The position numbers and the translations under genes are program-made. Below the pieces are notes generated by a model that saw only the letters and a list, made by a program, of their open reading frames with translations, did no database searches and was not told the origin of the DNA. From contig JAEDNQ010000076.1 of assembly GCA_016302435.1 (NCBI GenBank), positions 1 through 10,377 on the forward strand: a stretch of DNA of 10,377 nt, given 5' to 3'. Positions 5,830-10,377 of the stretch are shown here, piece by piece. Source of the stretch: Bacteroidaceae bacterium. GTDB lineage: Bacteria; Bacteroidota; Bacteroidia; Bacteroidales; Bacteroidaceae. Position 1 is the first letter of the stretch. Each line of letters starts with the position of its first letter.

Positions 5830-8007
5830 ATGAAAAGAATTGCTTTACTCACCATCATTTCCTGTCTTTCGCTATTGTCACGGGCTCAGCAGTACACCCG
5901 TCTGACCAACCTCCCTCATGTTTATATTGAGACCTTCGACCATGTGTCTATCACGAGCAAGACTGAATATGTTTACTCAACTATGCACTATGTAGATGAG
6001 CAGGATGTAGTGACAACGTATGACTCTATGGAAATACGTGGTCGTGGCAACTCTACATGGAATCTGCCCAAGAAGCCCTATCGTATCAAGTTTCACGAGA
6101 AAGAAAAGTTTCTTGGCAAAGGCTATGCCAAGGCAAAAAAGTGGACTCTGCTTGCCAATGCGGGCGACAAGACTTTGATGCGCAACTCTGTGACATTGGC
6201 AATGGGCGAATGGCTCGGAATGAAGAACACACCTGCTTGCCGTTTTGTTGACCTGACCCTCAATGGAACGTATGTGGGCACTTATCAGATAAGCGACCAG
6301 GTGGAGGTGCGTCCGCACCGAGTCAATATCACCGAGCAGGATTATCCTCTCGCCGACACGAGCGACATCACAGGTGGGTATCTTCTTGAGGTTGATGGAT
6401 TCTATGATGGCAATTGTTTTGTTACGTCAAGAAATTCTGTTCCTGTCAGAGTACACTATCCTGACGAAGACGAGATAGATGCATCTCAAAACGAGTATAT
6501 CCGCAGCTATATCAACAACTTTGAGAAAGTGCTCAACAGTTCTGACTTTGCTGATGCCGACAAAGGTTACAGGCGATGGGTAGACTCCGTGTCCCTCGCC
6601 AACTGGTTTATAGCCACTGAAGTCAGTGGCAACATAGATGGCTATTACTCCACATATTTTTATAAGGAACAACAAGACTCCCTGCTGTACTGGGGACCAC
6701 TGTGGGATTATGATATAGCCTATGCCAATGATAGCCGTAAGGGCGACACAAGTGAAAGGCTCATGACCGATGTCGGGTATGGACAGACAAAAGAATGGAT
6801 TAATCGCATGTGGTCAGACCCTTGGTTTGCAAAACTCATCAACCGCAGGTATGCAGAAGTGGTCGAAGGAGGATTAGAGAACTTCCTCTACCATCATATT
6901 GATTCTATCTCCGCTCTTCTCGATGAGTCAAAAGACCTGAATTATAATAAATGGGGAATAAGCACTCGAGTGTTGCGCGAGAGGGTGCTATATTCTTCCT
7001 ATGACAGATATGTAGATGATCTTAAGTCATACATCCATAAACATATACCTTATCTGCAAGAGACTTTTGAGGGAAAGAAACCAGCAGAACCCACACCACC
7101 GTTCGTGCCTGCTGACTATTACTATACCATCTGTCACTCCACCAATGGGAAGGTGATAGATGTTAAGGGACATGAAGCCATGGACGGCACAGAAATATGC
7201 CTGTGGACCGTAGAGGATAATTGTTATGGCCAACATTGGCAGATAATCCCTGTGGAAGACTACTTTATGATAGTCAACAGAACAACAGGTATGGCACTAT
7301 GTGATCCTACAGAAGGAGCATCAACAGCCACTACCAACACTGGCACACGCCTGGCAGTTACGGAGCCAGATATAGAGGACGACAGCCAACTGTGGACCAT
7401 CATGCCTCAAGGAACAAATGGGCTCTACAACCTCATAAACAAACGCACAGACCATACAGCTAATCTCAGTGGAGGAAAGACCGCAGACGGATCAGATATT
7501 GTAAGCTATACAACAGACTCGCGCAATTCCAGCAGTTCCAATAGGTTATGGAGATTGGAAGAGACAGATGCAATAGAACGTGAACCAGAAACTCCTGATA
7601 CGCCAGAGGTGCCAGATGGCCCGGAAGAACCTGAAACACCTGACACACCTGAAACTCCGGACACACCTGAAACTCCAGAAACACCTGACACACCTGAAAC
7701 TCCTGACACACCTGAAACTCCGGACACTCCGGACACACCTGACACACCTGACATTCCGGATGAGATAGCGTCAGCCTCTCTTCTTGAGTATGCATTAGGC
7801 TACGACCCGATGACCAAAATATTGCATTTCGGCTCAGAGACACCAGAACTGTTGACATTCAGGGTGCACGTATATTCAAGCTCTGGCAAGTGTGTGCGCA
7901 CCTTCCGTGCTTCAGACCAGTGCTCTATGGCTGATTTGCCAAAGGGAGTTTATATCATAGTCTGGAGAGAAGAAGGAAAGTCATGTTCAGTTAAGCTGGC
8001 CCTGTAG
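5830..8007 (+). CDS. Secreted CotH-family protein with ricin-type lectin domain
   Basis: The protein has 725 aa from the ATG at 5830; the frame extends to 5785, but that ATG lies upstream of the predicted transcription start. Residues 1-19 are a signal peptide (cleavage near SRA/QQ). The CotH domain (PF08757, an atypical protein-kinase fold) spans roughly 30-400, with EIRGRGNSTW at 68-77, WTLLANAGDKTLMRN at 105-119, GGYLLEVD at 182-189 and GPLWDYD at 289-295, where D293 and D295 fit the conserved WDxD motif. Residues 430-581 form a ricin-type beta-trefoil lectin domain with three QxW-like sites (QHW 468, QLW 520, RLW 572). A Thr-Pro-Asp/Glu linker runs over 585-645. The last 75 residues end in VYSSSGKCVRTF and LPKGVYIIVWREEGK, resembling a type IX secretion sorting tail. 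I infer a cell-surface or secreted, glycan-binding protein; kinase activity and substrate are unknown. The radical SAM gene follows after 48 nt, possibly in the same transcript. Confidence 0.88.
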   Translation: MKRIALLTIISCLSLLSRAQQYTRLTNLPHVYIETFDHVSITSKTEYVYSTMHYVDEQDVVTTYDSMEIRGRGNSTWNLPKKPYRIKFHEKEKFLGKGYAKAKKWTLLANAGDKTLMRNSVTLAMGEWLGMKNTPACRFVDLTLNGTYVGTYQISDQVEVRPHRVNITEQDYPLADTSDITGGYLLEVDGFYDGNCFVTSRNSVPVRVHYPDEDEIDASQNEYIRSYINNFEKVLNSSDFADADKGYRRWVDSVSLANWFIATEVSGNIDGYYSTYFYKEQQDSLLYWGPLWDYDIAYANDSRKGDTSERLMTDVGYGQTKEWINRMWSDPWFAKLINRRYAEVVEGGLENFLYHHIDSISALLDESKDLNYNKWGISTRVLRERVLYSSYDRYVDDLKSYIHKHIPYLQETFEGKKPAEPTPPFVPADYYYTICHSTNGKVIDVKGHEAMDGTEICLWTVEDNCYGQHWQIIPVEDYFMIVNRTTGMALCDPTEGASTATTNTGTRLAVTEPDIEDDSQLWTIMPQGTNGLYNLINKRTDHTANLSGGKTADGSDIVSYTTDSRNSSSSNRLWRLEETDAIEREPETPDTPEVPDGPEEPETPDTPETPDTPETPETPDTPETPDTPETPDTPDTPDTPDIPDEIASASLLEYALGYDPMTKILHFGSETPELLTFRVHVYSSSGKCVRTFRASDQCSMADLPKGVYIIVWREEGKSCSVKLAL
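7639..7719 (+). repeat. 18-bp tandem repeats encoding the Thr-Pro linker
   Basis: Copies at 7639-7656, 7684-7701 and 7702-7719 are identical 18-mers encoding PDTPET, and 7657-7674 differs by one base. A 9-bp PET insert (7675-7683) separates the second and third. Degenerate six- and nine-base versions continue on both sides (7582-7764). Every unit is a multiple of three, so copy-number change alters linker length without frameshift. Confidence 0.8.
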
Positions 8008-8055
8008 CAGGGTGCGGCGTAGTATAAATCTAATGTAATAAACCACCACGGATAT

Positions 8056-9018
8056 ATGAGTTTGTATTGCGAGTACGGTCCATGGCTTAAAGATCAGATA
8101 GGATGCAAAGTGCAGAAAATCTCGTTGAATGCGGGATTTACATGCCCCAACCGAGACGGCAGAGTTGGTTGGGGCGGCTGTACCTATTGCAACAACCAGA
8201 CATTCAATCCTGACTACTGCGTCACAACCAAGAGCATCACCCAGCAACTCGAAGAGGGTAAGGTGTTCTTTGCTCGTAAGTATCCAGACATGAAATACCT
8301 TGCCTACTTCCAAGCATATACTAATACTTATGATAGCATAGAGCGCCTGAAGGAGCGTTATGAAGAAGCACTAAGTGTAGAAGGTGTCGTGGGGCTTGTC
8401 ATAGGAACTCGTCCCGACTGCATGCCAGATAGTCTGCTTGACTACTTAGAACACCTTAGCCACCGCACGTTTCTTCTCGTGGAATATGGAATAGAGTCTG
8501 TGTACGATCACACGTTGACGCGTATAAACCGTGGCCATACCCATGCTCAGACGGAAGATGCGATAAATAGAACGGCTCAGAGAGGCATCAAGGTTGGAGC
8601 GCACATCATTTTAGGACTGCCAGGTGAAGGAAGGGATGCGCTGATAAAAGAGGCATCCATACTATCTTCCATGCCCATATCCATGCTAAAGCTACATCAG
8701 CTACAGATTATCAAGGGGACTCGAATGGCTGAAGAATATGCTGTCAGACCATCAGACTTCCATCTATTCACAGCAGATGAGTACATAGACCTTGTCATAG
8801 ACTTTATGGAGAGAGTTCGTCCCGACATGGTGATGGAACGCTTCGTGTCCCAGTCTCCATCCAGCCTGCTGGCAGTCAAAGGCTGGGGACTTAAAAACTA
8901 TGAGTTTGTCGATAAAGTGCGAAGACGGATGGAAGAAAGACATGCTTATCAAGGAAGGTTGTATCAAACAATGGATAATGGGGAATGTTGCGAAATGCAC
9001 TGTTTTGTTGATACATGA
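8056..9018 (+). CDS. TIGR01212-family radical SAM protein (YhcC/YtqA type)
   Basis: This 320-aa cytoplasmic protein carries the family's iron-sulfur motif CPNRDGRVGWGGCTYC, with C30, C42 and C45 in the C-x11-C-x2-C spacing shared by E. coli YhcC and B. subtilis YtqA. Further family segments are YFQAYTNTYDSIERLKERYEEAL, GTRPDC, VEYGIESVYDHTLTRINRGHTH and HIILGLPGEGRD. Length is normal (E. coli YhcC about 309 aa). Members would bind a 4Fe-4S cluster and cleave S-adenosylmethionine. To my knowledge YtqA has been linked to wobble-uridine modification of tRNA (renamed MnmL, working with YtqB/MnmM); whether this holds in Bacteroidota is inference, and no ytqB-like gene is in the window. The gene starts 48 nt after the CotH gene with no promoter visible between them. 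The ATG at 8056 starts right at the conserved N-terminus. Confidence 0.9.
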   Translation: MSLYCEYGPWLKDQIGCKVQKISLNAGFTCPNRDGRVGWGGCTYCNNQTFNPDYCVTTKSITQQLEEGKVFFARKYPDMKYLAYFQAYTNTYDSIERLKERYEEALSVEGVVGLVIGTRPDCMPDSLLDYLEHLSHRTFLLVEYGIESVYDHTLTRINRGHTHAQTEDAINRTAQRGIKVGAHIILGLPGEGRDALIKEASILSSMPISMLKLHQLQIIKGTRMAEEYAVRPSDFHLFTADEYIDLVIDFMERVRPDMVMERFVSQSPSSLLAVKGWGLKNYEFVDKVRRRMEERHAYQGRLYQTMDNGECCEMHCFVDT

Positions 9019-9082
9019 AGAAAATTTGCCCCATCAATAAATATTGTTGTCTTCCAATAGCTATCATTAACAAAAATGTGCA

Positions 9083-9090
9083 TACCTTTG
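9083..9090 (+). promoter_or_regulatory. Promoter -7 box of the GH53 gene
   Basis: TACCTTTG is an exact TAnnTTTG match. No TTTG or TTG occurs at the right distance upstream (around 9060-9064), so the -33 element is poor. That may mean a regulated promoter needing an activator, as is usual for glycan-utilisation genes. Transcription would start near 9097, about 83 nt before the ATG at 9180. Confidence 0.6.
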
Positions 9091-9100
9091 TACTAAAAAG

Positions 9101-9151
9101 AACAAATACAAACCTCGAACAAGAACAAACCTCGAACAAGAACAAACCTCG
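9101..9151 (+). repeat. Three 17-bp tandem repeats in the GH53 leader
   Basis: The unit AACAAGAACAAACCTCG occurs twice exactly (9118-9134 and 9135-9151) and once with two changes (9101-9117); a fourth copy starts with AAC at 9152 and decays. The repeats lie between the predicted transcription start and the start codon, so they are in the untranslated leader. The leader is rich in A and C, nearly lacks G, and should be unstructured. Confidence 0.85.
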
Positions 9152-9179
9152 AACATAAATAAACAAACACATCATCATT

Positions 9180-10377
9180 ATGATAAAAATTACCTTACCA
9201 GTGTTGCTGCTTGCTTGCTGTTCACTCATTGGCAATGCGCAGACACAAAAGAATGTAGGCGCGGACATTTCCCTCCTGCCTGCTTATGAAGCTGCCAATA
9301 CCCCTTACTACACATCCACAGGGCAGAAGATTAGCGATGTCGTCACTTATATGCGCGACCAAGCTTCCATGAACTCCATCCGAGTGCGCTTGCATGTCAA
9401 TCCAGACAACAGCAATCAGGACGGAGTCGTTCAAGACCTCGAATATGTAACAAAACTTGGTAAGCGCATCAAAGAAGCGGGCATGGATTTCATGCTCGAT
9501 TTCCACTATTCAGACACATGGGCTGACCCTGCCAAGCAGACTATCCCCAAGGCTTGGTATGCAGGTACGCTCTCAAGCTCTAATCCAAGCAATGCAGCCT
9601 TAAACGACACTATCTACAACTATACCAAACGTTGTCTCCAACATTTAGTCAGCAACGGTGCCACCCCTGACTACGTTCAGATAGGCAACGAAGTGAGCTA
9701 TGGCATGTTGTGGCGCACGGATGCAGACAAGTGTTATTCCAACTCTTCCACACAATCGTGGAATCGCTTCAATGCCCTCCTCAAGAATGCCAGCAAAGCC
9801 GTCAGAGAGATTGCCCCAAAGGCAAAGATAGTGCTTCATATAGAGAGAACGGAGAAACTGAGCGAGTGCAAAACAATATTGAACAAACTCTCCACACTCG
9901 ATTATGACATCATAGGACTTTCTTACTATCCCTTCTGGCACGGTACAATATCAAACCTCGGATCCAATCTTGACGCACTTGCCACCGCTTACCCAAAGAA
10001 GGAAATTCAGATAGTGGAGACAGCATACTATTACCAGTATTTCCCCGTGGGCAATAGCGACTTCACCAACACCACCTCTCAGTGGGCTGCCACCCCAGAC
10101 GGACAGAAAGCCTTCCTTGAAGAACTCATTGCTGAGCTTAACAAGCATAAGAATGTGACAGGACTCTATTATTGGTGTGCAGAAGAGAATGGAAACGGCA
10201 AGAGCAGCACAGTCATCAGAAGTTGGTTAAACAGAGGACTCTGGAATGCCAACACCAATAAGGTCCTTCCTGCACTCTTTGTCATGAAAAACTTTTGTGG
10301 CGACAACGCCATGAGCGTAGGTGCCCCATGTGTTGATAAAGGGGCGAATACACCGGTTTTTAATATATGGGGACAAC
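9180..10377 (+). CDS. GH53 endo-beta-1,4-galactanase, 3' end beyond window
   Basis: The frame opens at ATG 9180 and is still open at the window edge (399 codons seen). Family GH53 enzymes hydrolyse beta-1,4-galactan side chains of pectin (arabinogalactan type I). Diagnostic segments are VGADISLLP near the N-terminus, SIRVRLHVNP, LDFHYSDTWADP at 106-117, VQIGNEV with the likely acid/base E171, and QIVETAY with the likely nucleophile E280. These two glutamates fit the clan GH-A retaining mechanism. The catalytic domain seems complete by about residue 365. The last visible residues (NTPVFNIWGQ) look like the start of a short C-terminal tail, perhaps a sorting tail. The N-terminus is ambiguous: a lipobox (LLAC, C13) and a signal peptidase I site (NA/Q, after residue 20) are both possible. 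No SusC/SusD pair is in view; a galactan utilisation locus may continue to the right. Confidence 0.92.
   Translation, partial: MIKITLPVLLLACCSLIGNAQTQKNVGADISLLPAYEAANTPYYTSTGQKISDVVTYMRDQASMNSIRVRLHVNPDNSNQDGVVQDLEYVTKLGKRIKEAGMDFMLDFHYSDTWADPAKQTIPKAWYAGTLSSSNPSNAALNDTIYNYTKRCLQHLVSNGATPDYVQIGNEVSYGMLWRTDADKCYSNSSTQSWNRFNALLKNASKAVREIAPKAKIVLHIERTEKLSECKTILNKLSTLDYDIIGLSYYPFWHGTISNLGSNLDALATAYPKKEIQIVETAYYYQYFPVGNSDFTNTTSQWAATPDGQKAFLEELIAELNKHKNVTGLYYWCAEENGNGKSSTVIRSWLNRGLWNANTNKVLPALFVMKNFCGDNAMSVGAPCVDKGANTPVFNIWGQ

Noticed and set aside
7506..7858. Antisense reading frames over the Thr-Pro repeat, one with a repeated Val-Ser-Gly pattern
   Set aside because: These are shadows of the sense-strand repeat; they have no promoter and no independent support.
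9019..9082. Terminator expected after the radical SAM gene
   Set aside because: I found no stem followed by a T tract; only weak partial complementarity is visible.

Overview
The window looks like chromosomal DNA from a member of the Bacteroidales, most likely Prevotella or a close relative. The reasons are the gene order rplM-rpsI-rpsB-tsf, several promoters of the Bacteroidota type (-33 TTTG or TTG, -7 TAnnTTTG), the absence of clear Shine-Dalgarno sequences, secreted proteins with a putative type IX secretion (T9SS)-like C-terminal tail, and a GH53 galactanase typical of glycan-degrading gut or rumen Bacteroidota. The genus is inference; no rRNA gene is present.

Layout. Positions 2-1519 (minus) encode a complete CCA-adding tRNA nucleotidyltransferase with an HD domain. 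It has its own promoter, divergent from a second promoter that fires rightward. That second promoter leads into about 140 nt of strongly structured RNA (1638-1775), then a small unrecognised lipoprotein gene (1815-2390, plus). The lipoprotein gene converges on the ribosomal operon. The 223-nt gap between them holds a 61-nt inverted repeat flanked by ATAA on both sides, and a strong bidirectional terminator.

From 5538 down to 2614 (minus) lie rplM, rpsI, rpsB and tsf: ribosomal proteins L13, S9 and S2, and elongation factor Ts. A clean promoter (5729-5758) drives them through a leader of about 184 nt with nested long-range helices, a candidate autoregulatory leader. The 237-nt rpsI-rpsB gap also has large hairpins, including a segment that can pair in two mutually exclusive ways, but no recognisable promoter.

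From 5776 rightward a second clean promoter drives a secreted CotH-family protein with a ricin-type lectin domain, a Thr-Pro-Asp/Glu repeat linker and a T9SS-like tail. It is followed after 48 nt by a TIGR01212-family radical SAM protein (YhcC/YtqA type). Next comes a new promoter and a leader with three 17-bp tandem repeats, then a GH53 endo-beta-1,4-galactanase that runs off the right edge.

The left two thirds is translation machinery: tRNA 3'-end maturation, ribosomal proteins, an elongation factor and, further right, a possible tRNA-modifying radical SAM enzyme. The right third adds secreted carbohydrate-active or surface proteins. I see no CRISPR array, tRNA, rRNA, transposase, toxin-antitoxin pair or defence system. 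The most promising undescribed material is RNA: the 1638-1775 structured transcript, the rplM leader and the rpsB leader.
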